This document shows positions 15,650 through 23,867 of a DNA stretch of 64,000 nucleotides, piece after piece; positions within the stretch are counted from its first letter, which is position 1; each line of letters starts with the position of its first letter. A model generated the notes under the pieces. That model saw nothing but the letters and a program-made list of their open reading frames with translations. It ran no database searches and was not told the DNA's origin. The position numbers were made by a program, and so were the translations under genes. This DNA comes from Paenibacillus mucilaginosus 3016 (GTDB lineage Bacteria > Bacillota > Bacilli > Paenibacillales > NBRC-103111): contig NC_016935.1 in NCBI RefSeq assembly GCF_000250655.1, positions 3,614,001-3,678,000 of the forward strand, written 5' to 3'.

Positions 15650-16911
15650 GGCTCAACACGGATGCGGTGCAGGCCGGTGTCACACTGCCCGAGCTGAAGC
15701 TGCAGCTGAAACGGCGTATCCAAGAGAATCTGGATTACGGACATGCGCTGACGGATGCGGAGCTGATCGAACGGATCGAGGAAGAGGTGTTCGCCCTCTC
15801 GCGCCACACCTTCCTGACATCGGGCCAGAAGCATCTCCTGGTACAAGAGCTGTTCCACTCTTTCCGCGGCCTCGATGTGCTGCAGCCGCTGGTTGACGAC
15901 AAGAGCATCACCGAGATCATGATCAACGCGCACGACCGGATCTTCATCGAGAAGGACGGGCGGGTGCTCGAGACCGACATCCGGTTCGAGAGCCGTGAGA
16001 AGCTTGAGGATGCGATTCAGGCCATTGTCGGCCGGGTCAACCGGATCGTTAACGAATCGAGCCCGATCGTGGATGCGAGGCTGCCGGACGGATCGCGTGT
16101 CAATATTGTCCTGCCGCCGATCGCCCTGCAGGGGCCGGCGATGACAATCCGGAAGTTTCCGGAACACCCCATGACCCTGGATGATCTCGTGGAACGGGCA
16201 GCGCTGACGGCAGAGACGGCCGCGGTGCTCGTAAGCTGGGTGAAAGCCAAGTACAACATTTTTATTTCGGGCGGGACGGGCTCCGGTAAAACGACCTTCC
16301 TCAACGCACTGGCGCAGTATGTGCCGCCGGACGAGCGGATACTCACCATCGAGGACTCGGCCGAGCTGCAGATCCGCGGTATCCCGAACCTGGTCAGCCT
16401 CGAGACGCGCAACGCGAACACGGAAGGCAAGGGCGAAATCACCATCCGCGACCTGATCCGTTCATCGCTGCGGATGAGGCCGAACCGGATCATTGTGGGC
16501 GAGGTGCGGGGGGCGGAGGCGCTCGATATGCTGCAGGCAATGAATACGGGCCATGACGGCAGCTTGTCAACGGGCCACAGCAACTCGGTCGCGGATATGC
16601 TCAGCCGTCTGGAGACCATGGTGCTCAGCGGTGCGGCGCTTCCCGTCGAGGTCGTCCGCAAGCAGATCGCTTCGGCGCTCGACCTCATGGTCCATCTGCA
16701 GCGGCTCAGAGACCGGACGAGGCGGGTAACCGAGATCAGCGAGGTGATCGGCGTGGAGAACGGGGAAGTGGTGCTGAATCCGCTCTACCGGTTCCAGGAA
16801 ACGGGAGAAACGCCCGAAGGCCGGATCATGGGATCTTTGGTACCTACAGGGAACCGGCTGCAGTGTACATGGAAGCTGGCTGCAGCCGGCTTGGCCGGTA
16901 AGGCAGACTAG
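15646..16911 (+). CDS. tadA: TadA/CpaF secretion ATPase
   Basis: A 421-residue hexameric secretion ATPase of the type IV pilus/type II secretion family. Seen: an N-terminal helical domain, Walker A SGGTGSGKTT (208-217), the Asp box with LTIEDSAELQI, the Walker B segment RPNRIIVGEVRG, and the His box GHDGSLSTGHSNS. It powers pilin polymerisation from the cytoplasm, bound to TadB and TadC. The ATG is coupled to the tadZ stop (ATGA). Full length for the family, with no missing motif. Confidence 0.92.
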   Translation: MRLNTDAVQAGVTLPELKLQLKRRIQENLDYGHALTDAELIERIEEEVFALSRHTFLTSGQKHLLVQELFHSFRGLDVLQPLVDDKSITEIMINAHDRIFIEKDGRVLETDIRFESREKLEDAIQAIVGRVNRIVNESSPIVDARLPDGSRVNIVLPPIALQGPAMTIRKFPEHPMTLDDLVERAALTAETAAVLVSWVKAKYNIFISGGTGSGKTTFLNALAQYVPPDERILTIEDSAELQIRGIPNLVSLETRNANTEGKGEITIRDLIRSSLRMRPNRIIVGEVRGAEALDMLQAMNTGHDGSLSTGHSNSVADMLSRLETMVLSGAALPVEVVRKQIASALDLMVHLQRLRDRTRRVTEISEVIGVENGEVVLNPLYRFQETGETPEGRIMGSLVPTGNRLQCTWKLAAAGLAGKAD

Positions 16912-16954
16912 CTTGGTAGGGAGGCTTGGTAAGGAGGTGACAACAACGAAACGG

Positions 16955-17797
16955 ATGGATATGAATCTGCTGCAGTCTGCCGCAATTCGCAGCCGGGCGG
17001 ATATTGTGCTGGGCCCGTTCCGCAGGAAGGGAACAGCGGTCGGCGGCATTCCGAGGCTGGCGGATTACGCGGAATACGACATGAGCATGTCTCAAGTGCT
17101 CCTCTCCGCACTGGTTGGAGCCGGAGCGATGGGCTTCGTCGCCTGGACCTTCTTTCAATCGCCCCTCGCCCTATTCCTGCTGGGAGCAGGCGGCCTGTAC
17201 GCGCCGCTGCTGCGGCACCGGCAGCTCATCCGCGGGCGCCAGGCCCAGCTCAAGCTGCAGTTCAAGCAGATGCTCGCCGCTCTGTCGTCCTCGCTGGGCG
17301 CAGGCCGCTCCGTGGAATCGGCGTTTGCGGAGGCGCTTCAGGATCTCGGCCTGCTGTACCCGGACCCGGACACGATGATCGTCCGGGAGGTGCGGATGAT
17401 TCTGCGCCGCCTGGAGAACGGCGAGACGATCGAGAGCTCGCTGCTGAATTTCAGCGCCCGGGCGCATATCGACGAGATCAGCCAGTTCGCCGAGGTGTTC
17501 GTCACCTGCAAGCGGACGGGAGGCAATCTCGTACAGGTGATCCGGCGGACGGCGCTGGTGATTCAGGACAAGCTCGATATTGAGCAGGAGATCGGTGTCA
17601 TGCTCGCCCAGAAGAGGTTCGAGTCGAGGGTGCTTTCCGCAGCCCCCGTACTGTTCATTGCTTTCCTGGTGTGGACGACGCCCGACTACATGGAGCCCCT
17701 GTATCATGGGGGCGGCGTGGTCATCATGGTCGGCGCGCTGCTGGTCCTGTTCGCCTGCTATCTCATCACCCAAAAAATAATGAACATAAAGGTGTGA
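16955..17797 (+). CDS. tadB: TadB pilus assembly membrane platform protein
   Basis: About 280 residues with the GspF/T2SSF-type fold: two N-terminal hydrophobic segments (ALVGAGAMGFVAWTFF and FLLGAGGLYAPLL), a cytoplasmic helical core (KQMLAALSSSLGAGRSVESAFAEAL, VFVTCKRTGGNLVQVIRRTA), and two C-terminal segments. TadB and TadC form the inner-membrane platform driven by TadA. The start is uncertain. A perfect AAGGAGGTGA sits at 16931-16940, but the next in-frame ATG (16955) is rather far. GTG at 16937 overlaps that site and TTG at 16913 is also in frame. Confidence 0.82.
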   Translation: MDMNLLQSAAIRSRADIVLGPFRRKGTAVGGIPRLADYAEYDMSMSQVLLSALVGAGAMGFVAWTFFQSPLALFLLGAGGLYAPLLRHRQLIRGRQAQLKLQFKQMLAALSSSLGAGRSVESAFAEALQDLGLLYPDPDTMIVREVRMILRRLENGETIESSLLNFSARAHIDEISQFAEVFVTCKRTGGNLVQVIRRTALVIQDKLDIEQEIGVMLAQKRFESRVLSAAPVLFIAFLVWTTPDYMEPLYHGGGVVIMVGALLVLFACYLITQKIMNIKV

Positions 17798-17803
17798 CAC
17801 GCC

Positions 17804-18679
17804 GTGTGGATGTTAGTACTTTTGCTTGCCCTGCTGATCGGCGCGGCGGCGGCCGGCCGGGCCGGGGGGGCGCAGTACGGGGCGTGGGTCCGCGAGCATG
17901 CCGGGCTGAAAGCTTCGGATCCCATGTATTGGGGGAGCCTCGCCGCCTTGTGGCTGATGGACCGCGCCCGGCTCAGCGACAGGCTGTCGGAGCCGCTCGG
18001 CAAAGTATTCCAGATCATGGTGGGGCTGCACGGTGCGAAGCCGGCGCTCGCCCATACCAAGTGGTTTGCGGCCAAAGCCGTCGCTCTCTCTTACGGCATG
18101 CTGTGCCTCTCGGCGATGGCCGGCTGGGCCGCCGGAGGCAATGCGGAGATGCTCGCCTACGGGATCGTGCTGATGCTCTTCGTCCCCTTTCTGATGTACC
18201 GCGGGGCGGCAGGCGAGCTGAAGGCCCGCCGCAGGCAGATGCTGATCGAGCTGCCGGAGCTGCTGAACCGGATCATGCTGCTCGTCGGTGCGGGCGAGAC
18301 CGTGCCTCAGGCGCTGGTCAGGACGGTAGAGGGGAACCGGACTCCGAACTCTCCGCTCTACGAGGAGCTCGGGCAGACGGTGCAGGCCCTCAAGATGAAC
18401 GCCCCCTTCGCCAAAGCGATGGAGGATTTCAGCAAGCGGTGCCGGATGCAGGAAGTCTCTCTTTTTACAACGACAATCCTGCTGAATTACAAGCGCGGCG
18501 GCGATGAGCTGGTGATGACGCTCAAGGAGCTGTCCGTCACCCTGTGGGAGAAGCGCAAGGCGCAGGCCCGCACGCTCGGAGAAGAAGCCTCGTCGAAGAT
18601 GGTGTTCCCAATGGTACTGATTTTTTTCGTAGTGATGGTGCTTGTTGCGGCCCCGGCTTTATTCATGATGAAGAGTTAA
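17804..18679 (+). CDS. tadC: TadC pilus assembly membrane platform protein
   Basis: A 291-residue T2SSF-family protein starting at GTG 17804, with AAAGGTG just upstream in the end of tadB. It has an N-terminal membrane segment, two central segments (AVALSYGMLCLSAMAGWAA, AYGIVLMLFVPFLMY), the core LPELLNRIMLLVGAGETVPQALVRT and a C-terminal segment MVLIFFVVMVLVAAPALF. It partners TadB in the membrane base of the pilus. It lies 6 bases after tadB and 29 before the pilin gene. Confidence 0.85.
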   Translation: MWMLVLLLALLIGAAAAGRAGGAQYGAWVREHAGLKASDPMYWGSLAALWLMDRARLSDRLSEPLGKVFQIMVGLHGAKPALAHTKWFAAKAVALSYGMLCLSAMAGWAAGGNAEMLAYGIVLMLFVPFLMYRGAAGELKARRRQMLIELPELLNRIMLLVGAGETVPQALVRTVEGNRTPNSPLYEELGQTVQALKMNAPFAKAMEDFSKRCRMQEVSLFTTTILLNYKRGGDELVMTLKELSVTLWEKRKAQARTLGEEASSKMVFPMVLIFFVVMVLVAAPALFMMKS

Positions 18680-18708
18680 CAACATTCGAATTAACGGAGG
18701 AAAAGAAC

Positions 18709-18933
18709 ATGAAAACAACAATGAAGATGGCTTGGAACCGGTTTTGGAAGGAAGAGGATGGGCTGGGCACGCTGGAAATTCTGATGATTATCGCGGTGCT
18801 GCTGATCATCGCGATTGCGTTTCGGAAGTGGATCATGAAATGGATGCAGTCCTTATTCGGTGCGGCGGATACCCAGATCAACACGGAGACGGGAAAGATC
18901 GGTTCGGACGCGACCAACCTCTCGCCGAAGTAA
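18709..18933 (+). CDS. flp: Flp-type pilin (type IVb prepilin)
   Basis: A 74-residue prepilin. The leader MKTTMKMAWNRFWKEEDG is followed by LGTLEILMIIAVLLIIAIAF, so the prepilin peptidase would cut after Gly18 and leave Glu at position +5 of the mature protein, the type IV pilin rule. The rest is a single hydrophobic helix and a short soluble tail ending in Asn-Leu-Ser-Pro-Lys. ACGGAGG stands before the ATG at 18709. It is almost certainly the major pilus subunit, sited right after tadC as in other Flp/Tad loci. Confidence 0.88.
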   Translation: MKTTMKMAWNRFWKEEDGLGTLEILMIIAVLLIIAIAFRKWIMKWMQSLFGAADTQINTETGKIGSDATNLSPK

Positions 18934-18937
18934 TCCG

Positions 18938-20023
18938 ATGAACAGTGGGGCTGGAAACACGCAACCGGCTGTGCCGGAGGTTCCCGGAGCATCTCATCGA
19001 CGAGCATCCATGCACGCGATTCCACTTCGCCTCCAACGCTTTGTTAGAGACAGCCGGGGGCAGTTCAGCATCGAAGCGTCGCTGACGATGCCGGCCATCC
19101 TGCTGGCAACCGTGCTGCTGATCTTCCTGGCCCTGTACGTGTACCATCAGGCGAATCTGTATCAGACTGCCTCGGTATCCGCGAACCGGACCGCCTACAA
19201 CTGGGATAATTCCAAGAAGGAGTACCGGACGGGTGCCGTAATGAACGGCGAACGGGACGGTCTCTACTGGCGGCTGACGGATGATCACATGTCGAATCTG
19301 TTCAGCTTCATGCTGCCGGTTAGTCCTGCCTCCGTTGCGCTCCCCTCCAGCGGGGGAGCGGCCGGCGGAAGCTCGCCCGAGGGCAAGCTGCAGCGGACGG
19401 CGGGACAGCTGCCGTCCGCCATCAGCGGCGAGCTGTCTTACAGCAACCAAGGACTGCTTCGTTATGTCGGTGCGGCACTCCAGAAGTCGGCGCACCTGCC
19501 GGCGTTCGCGGTCAAGCTTTGGGGCAGGAACGATGTGCAGGCGGGAGCGCAGTCCTATGTCGTGGACCCGGTGGAGACGATCCGGCTGACGGATCTGACC
19601 CGCACGTTCATCAGTGAGGTGCAGGGGCGGATCAAGCCGAAAGCGGCGCTGGCAGCTATGGTGGAGCCGAAGGGTGAGCCCAAGGAGCCCGTCCGGATTT
19701 CGTCCCATGCGCAGGCGGCGAATTATTTGCGGCTGCTCGTGACCGGAACGGAACAGGTCATCCAAGTGGATCCGCAGACGAAGCGAACGGTGGATGCGCT
19801 GGATGCCGGCGGGGTGGCTCATCAGGCTTACTACACCTTTAACGAGAAGAATCTGAGGGAAGTCCAGATGCCGAAGGATGCCGAGCTCTTGAAGCAGGGC
19901 ACCCAGGTGCAGGGCGTGGTGTGGCATTTTTTCAAGCTGTCCAAGGCGGACAAAGTCAAGCTGTCGGGCGGTCTGAAAGCGGAGCTCGAGCGGCAGGGAA
20001 TTGTGGTGGTGCTGCATGAGTAG
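18938..20023 (+). CDS. TadE-like pseudopilin with large extracellular domain
   Basis: A 361-residue protein. DSRG then QFSIEASLTMPAILLATVLLIFLALYVY gives a possible prepilin site after Gly41 with Glu at +5, matching TadE/TadF-type minor pilins. The remaining 290 residues are outside the membrane and have no domain I recognise. The start is uncertain: ATG 18938 lies 5 bases after the flp stop with a poor ribosome binding site, and the in-frame ATG at 19010 or thereabouts would begin MHAIPLRLQRF, closer to the cleavage site. A minor pilin or tip role is inferred from position. Confidence 0.7.
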   Translation: MNSGAGNTQPAVPEVPGASHRRASMHAIPLRLQRFVRDSRGQFSIEASLTMPAILLATVLLIFLALYVYHQANLYQTASVSANRTAYNWDNSKKEYRTGAVMNGERDGLYWRLTDDHMSNLFSFMLPVSPASVALPSSGGAAGGSSPEGKLQRTAGQLPSAISGELSYSNQGLLRYVGAALQKSAHLPAFAVKLWGRNDVQAGAQSYVVDPVETIRLTDLTRTFISEVQGRIKPKAALAAMVEPKGEPKEPVRISSHAQAANYLRLLVTGTEQVIQVDPQTKRTVDALDAGGVAHQAYYTFNEKNLREVQMPKDAELLKQGTQVQGVVWHFFKLSKADKVKLSGGLKAELERQGIVVVLHE

Positions 20024-20046
20024 GACGAGAAGGGAGGAGAAGGGGC

Positions 20047-22575
20047 ATGGAAGGACAAAATCGGCTGTGTCATAAGCGGAAGGTGAAGGGATTCACGAGG
20101 CTGTATGCCAAGCTGGTGAAGCAGCTGGGCCGAGATGGGGTTCCTGCGCTGCGATCCAGGAGAAGCACGCTAAAGTTCCCAAAAGGAAGCAGCGAAGGTG
20201 GCACTGAAGTACAAGCCATATCCGATGAGGGTACAAGCACGAAAAACACCACGGGCACGAGTAAGAACTTCGCCCCGAAGTGGTACACCTGTCGCAGCAG
20301 CGCATTCCTGCAGGACGAAGCGGGCGCCGTATCGACCTACCTGATCCTGATTTTCATCCCGGTGTTTCTGCTCTGCGGCCTGCTGATTGATGTTGTCCGT
20401 TGGAAGACGGCACAGAAGGAAGCCGAGAATGCGGTCAAGGCGGGCGTGCGCTCGTCGATGTCCGCTTTTTCCCCGGCGCTTCAGGCCTACGGCTTGTACG
20501 GGCTGCCGGAGGAGAGCAAGGCGGGGGACATTTTCACCAGAACGGTTCAGGGCAACCTGTCGGCGCCGGGCGACACCGGCGGGTTCCGGTTCGTCGATCA
20601 GCATATGGTCGAAGGGTCGGCCAAAGTGACACCAATGTATTCACTCGCCAATCACGAACAGCTTAAGGGCCAGATCCTGGAGGAGATGAAGTACCGGGCA
20701 CCGTTGATCTTCTCGCTTGAGCTCAGCGACAAGCTGAAGAAGACGGGAGTTGCAGGCAATCTCGGACAGGCCGCCCAGTTTACGGAGAATGCGGCCAAGA
20801 TCGAGAAGCTGCTGAACGAGCGCGATGCGAAGCTCGGGGAAGCGTGGGACCAGTTCCTTCGCATTCGGCAGATGTCGCTTGACGCGCATCCCTTTTATAC
20901 GGCCCAGCTCCGCGACCTCAATGAGCTCAGCGGGCGGATCGGGCTTCATACGCTCGATGAAGTGCGGCAGTCGCTGCAGAACGTGAAGACGGAGATTGCT
21001 TCGCTGAAGAGCCAGATCTCCTCCATCAACAGCTCGATTGCGGCACTTGCCATGGCGGGACCTGCGGCCGCCCAGTCCATCTCGGCACTGATCCAGGAGA
21101 AGCAGGCCCTGCAGGATCAGGTGACCGAGGCGATGGGGAGGATGGCGGATCTTGAGGCGCTGCTCCAGGATATTCTCCGGTATGCGCAGCTGATTGCCGT
21201 CCTGAAGGTCAAGGCCCAGAAAGACTATGACGATCTGTCCCAGCGCAAGGACGGGTTCCTCGCTGCGATGAAGGCGGGCAAAGCCGCGAACGACCAGCTC
21301 AATGCGGAGCTGGGCACGGTCTCCGGCGCTTCCGGCGGCGGAGGTACGTCATCCGGCAGCGAAGCGGTATACGCCAGCGTGCAGCGGTTCGACCGGCAGG
21401 AGCTGGATACCTGGGAAGCGGGCGTAAGTGCAGCCGTGTCTCTCTTCGCCGGCGTGAACGCCCAGATCGGTGACGGCCTGATGTTCACGCAGCAGAAGTA
21501 TGCGACAACGACCGCGGGCCTGGACGGATTCCACCAGCAGGTGGGGACGCTCTATACGAAGCATCAGGCTTCCCAGGAGGAGCGGATCGGACGGAACCAG
21601 CGCGTGGAGGCTGCCAAGCGGGAGGAGCGGACGAAGACGGGCGTCGTGCTCGACAAGGTCAAAAGAGGCATCGGCGGCTGCAGCATCATGTCCGGCGTAG
21701 ATCCGCATGAGGCACAGTACCACTCGCTGCTGGGCAATCCCGCAGCTGCAGGGGATACCGGCTTTTACGGCGCTTATATGGCGCTCAATCAGGCCGGAAG
21801 TCCGGACACCTCCGTACCGTCGGTAGATCTGGATTCCGCGGACGGCGCGGGGCTCAGCGCATTGAAGCTGTTCTCTTCGCTTGGCGATATGCTCGGTGAG
21901 GTTCGCGACGAATTCTACATCGACGAATTCGCGGTGAGCAGGTTCAGCTACCGGACGCTCGGGCTGCACAAGGACCCGCACGGCCGGGTGATCGTATCCA
22001 AGGAGCTGTCCCAGCCGGAGCAGCATCCGCTGACGAACCAGGAAGTGGAGTTCCTGCTCTACGGAGCCCGCTCCTGCGCAGGCAATTATTCACTTGCCTA
22101 TGCCGAGCTGTTCGCCTTCCGCCTGGCGGTCGGCACAGCGGAAGCGCTGACCGAGCCGCGCAATGAGGCGCTGGCTGCCGGGTCGCCGATGCTTGTCGTC
22201 CTGGCGGCTGTGACCGAAGGCGCGCTGCGGGCCCAGGACGATCTCGAGAAGCTGATTCACGGGGAGGCCGTACCGCTCTCGCGCAAATTTACGAACAACC
22301 TGCTGACGCTGTACTACAAGGATTATTTGCGGATCTTCCTGCTCATGCACAGCCGGGAGCCGGTACTGCTCTCCCGCATTCAGGCACTGCTGCAGCTGAA
22401 CACAGAGCTCGATCTCGCCTCGGCGAACACGTACATTTCGGGCAGGGCGACCACGTCCCTGCGGCTGTGGTTTCTGCCTTCCATCATGAAGACGCTCGGC
22501 CGGACGGAATTCGGAGGCTGTGTACCTGATGGCAATCGGTGCGAGCTGATGCAAACGGCGGATTTTGCTTACTAG
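20047..22575 (+). CDS. Large TadG-like pilus-associated protein
   Basis: An 842-residue protein. After about 90 polar residues comes DEAGAVSTYLILIFIPVFLLCGLLIDVVRWKTAQKEAENAVKAGVRSSMSAF, a single membrane helix followed by the A-rich segment seen in TadG-like and DUF5702-like proteins. Residues about 240-410 are strongly heptad-like (LNELSGRIGLHTLDEVRQSLQNVKTEIASLKSQIS), a likely coiled coil, followed by a Gly/Ser hinge (SGASGGGGTSSGSE) and a globular C terminus. GGAGGAG precedes the ATG. It sits between two TadE-like genes and is probably a membrane-anchored extracellular assembly or tip component. No catalytic motif is seen. Confidence 0.7.
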   Translation: MEGQNRLCHKRKVKGFTRLYAKLVKQLGRDGVPALRSRRSTLKFPKGSSEGGTEVQAISDEGTSTKNTTGTSKNFAPKWYTCRSSAFLQDEAGAVSTYLILIFIPVFLLCGLLIDVVRWKTAQKEAENAVKAGVRSSMSAFSPALQAYGLYGLPEESKAGDIFTRTVQGNLSAPGDTGGFRFVDQHMVEGSAKVTPMYSLANHEQLKGQILEEMKYRAPLIFSLELSDKLKKTGVAGNLGQAAQFTENAAKIEKLLNERDAKLGEAWDQFLRIRQMSLDAHPFYTAQLRDLNELSGRIGLHTLDEVRQSLQNVKTEIASLKSQISSINSSIAALAMAGPAAAQSISALIQEKQALQDQVTEAMGRMADLEALLQDILRYAQLIAVLKVKAQKDYDDLSQRKDGFLAAMKAGKAANDQLNAELGTVSGASGGGGTSSGSEAVYASVQRFDRQELDTWEAGVSAAVSLFAGVNAQIGDGLMFTQQKYATTTAGLDGFHQQVGTLYTKHQASQEERIGRNQRVEAAKREERTKTGVVLDKVKRGIGGCSIMSGVDPHEAQYHSLLGNPAAAGDTGFYGAYMALNQAGSPDTSVPSVDLDSADGAGLSALKLFSSLGDMLGEVRDEFYIDEFAVSRFSYRTLGLHKDPHGRVIVSKELSQPEQHPLTNQEVEFLLYGARSCAGNYSLAYAELFAFRLAVGTAEALTEPRNEALAAGSPMLVVLAAVTEGALRAQDDLEKLIHGEAVPLSRKFTNNLLTLYYKDYLRIFLLMHSREPVLLSRIQALLQLNTELDLASANTYISGRATTSLRLWFLPSIMKTLGRTEFGGCVPDGNRCELMQTADFAY

Positions 22576-22596
22576 AAACAGGAAAAGGGTGGAACG

Positions 22597-23271
22597 ATGA
22601 AAGGCTGCAAAAAGCTCATTCGGGGAGAAAAGGGGAGCATGGTGCTGGAAGCGGCTTTGACGCTTCCTTTCTTCCTGGCCTTCGTCATGCTGCTCGTCGG
22701 CTTCATCCGCATCTCCCTGGCCGAGATGGCGCTGCAGTCGGCGGTGTCGGAAGCGGCGAAGGTGATGGCGGCGAACATGTACCCGATGCGTACGGCGTAT
22801 CTGCAGGGGCAGGCGGCCTGGCAAAACTCCCCGGCGAGCGCCTGGCTGGATACGGTGCTGACCGAGGTAAACACAGCGGCACAGGTGGCAGCCGACACGG
22901 AAGCGTTCGTTGAAAACTACGCTCAGTGGATTCCGGCCCCGCTGGTACAGCTGGTGGCGTGGGAGAAGTCGAAGCGGGAACAGGTTCAGGCGTGGGGCGG
23001 CGAGAAGGCGGGGGAAGCGAAGGAAGCCGCAGAGCGCCAAATCGCGGAAAGAGCTTCCCCGATCATCGCCTCCTTCGCGGATGAAGGCCGGCTACACAAA
23101 TCGCGGATCAAGGTGACGGCACTGCAGTTTCCGGACCTGGTGAACCTGGAGGAGGCTTACCTCTCGATCGAAGCGGAGTACGCTTACACGTTCCAGGTGC
23201 CGTTTTTCAAAAAGACGGTGATCCTCAGGAAAAAAGCGACGGAGCGGGCCTGGGTGGGAGGCGGCGTCTGA
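22597..23271 (+). CDS. TadE-like minor pilin
   Basis: A 224-residue protein beginning MKGCKKLIRGEKG then SMVLEAALTLPFFLAFVMLLVGFIRISLAEM. The Gly13/Ser14 junction with Glu at +5 fits prepilin-peptidase cleavage, and the helix is TadE-like. An Ala/Glu-rich helical section follows (EKSKREQVQAWGGEKAGEAKEAAERQIAERAS) and then a beta-rich end. The TGA at 23269-23271 overlaps the next ATG. It is probably a pseudopilin of the Tad pilus. Confidence 0.78.
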   Translation: MKGCKKLIRGEKGSMVLEAALTLPFFLAFVMLLVGFIRISLAEMALQSAVSEAAKVMAANMYPMRTAYLQGQAAWQNSPASAWLDTVLTEVNTAAQVAADTEAFVENYAQWIPAPLVQLVAWEKSKREQVQAWGGEKAGEAKEAAERQIAERASPIIASFADEGRLHKSRIKVTALQFPDLVNLEEAYLSIEAEYAYTFQVPFFKKTVILRKKATERAWVGGGV

Positions 23272-23795
23272 TGGAGATGATCGCTGCCGCCTTGTTTCTT
23301 CTTGCCGCCTTCTGTACGGATGTGACCCGCAGCCGGATTCCGAATGTCCTGACGGCTGCCGGGGCGGTTGCCGGACTGCTGCTTGGCCTGGCTGCCGGTG
23401 GGGTGAACGGCCTCGGCGGATCGCTGGCCGGGATGGCCGCCGGTTTTCTTCCGATGCTGCTGCTCTATGCGATTGGGGCTGTTGCGGCCGGGGATGTCAA
23501 GCTCTTCGGTGCGCTCGGGGCCATCGGCGGTGCCGTGTTCGTGCTGGAAGCAATGGCGGCATCCCTGCTCTGTGCCGGCCTGATCGGCGCCGGCATCCTG
23601 CTGGTTCGATCCGACGGCTTGCAGCGGGTCCGGGCCCTACTCTTTGGTTTGTTTCAGCTGGCGTTCTTCCGGGATATGGGGGTGCTGCGGAGCGGGGAAG
23701 GGGAAGGCATGCGGCGGATCCGGTTCCCGTTCATGTGGGCGGTGCTGCCGGGCGCGGTATACATCATGTGGCAGGGCCCTCTTGGGCTTGGTTAA
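23271..23795 (+). CDS. tadV: Prepilin peptidase (A24 family, TadV/CpaA-like)
   Basis: A 174-residue membrane aspartyl protease without the N-terminal methylase domain of larger PilD enzymes. The two catalytic Asp are Asp17 in CTDVTRSRIPN and Asp75 in AAGDVKLFGALGA (the GxGD-type motif, here AGD). It has about five or six hydrophobic segments. It would cut the Flp prepilin and the TadE-like proteins encoded just upstream. Its ATG overlaps the stop of the previous gene (TGATGG). Confidence 0.85.
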   Translation: MEMIAAALFLLAAFCTDVTRSRIPNVLTAAGAVAGLLLGLAAGGVNGLGGSLAGMAAGFLPMLLLYAIGAVAAGDVKLFGALGAIGGAVFVLEAMAASLLCAGLIGAGILLVRSDGLQRVRALLFGLFQLAFFRDMGVLRSGEGEGMRRIRFPFMWAVLPGAVYIMWQGPLGLG

Positions 23796-23867
23796 AACGA
23801 CGGGAACGGCCGGGGAGAGCAGTAACGACGATGAATGGAATAAGAACAGAAAAGGGGCTTACAAGTG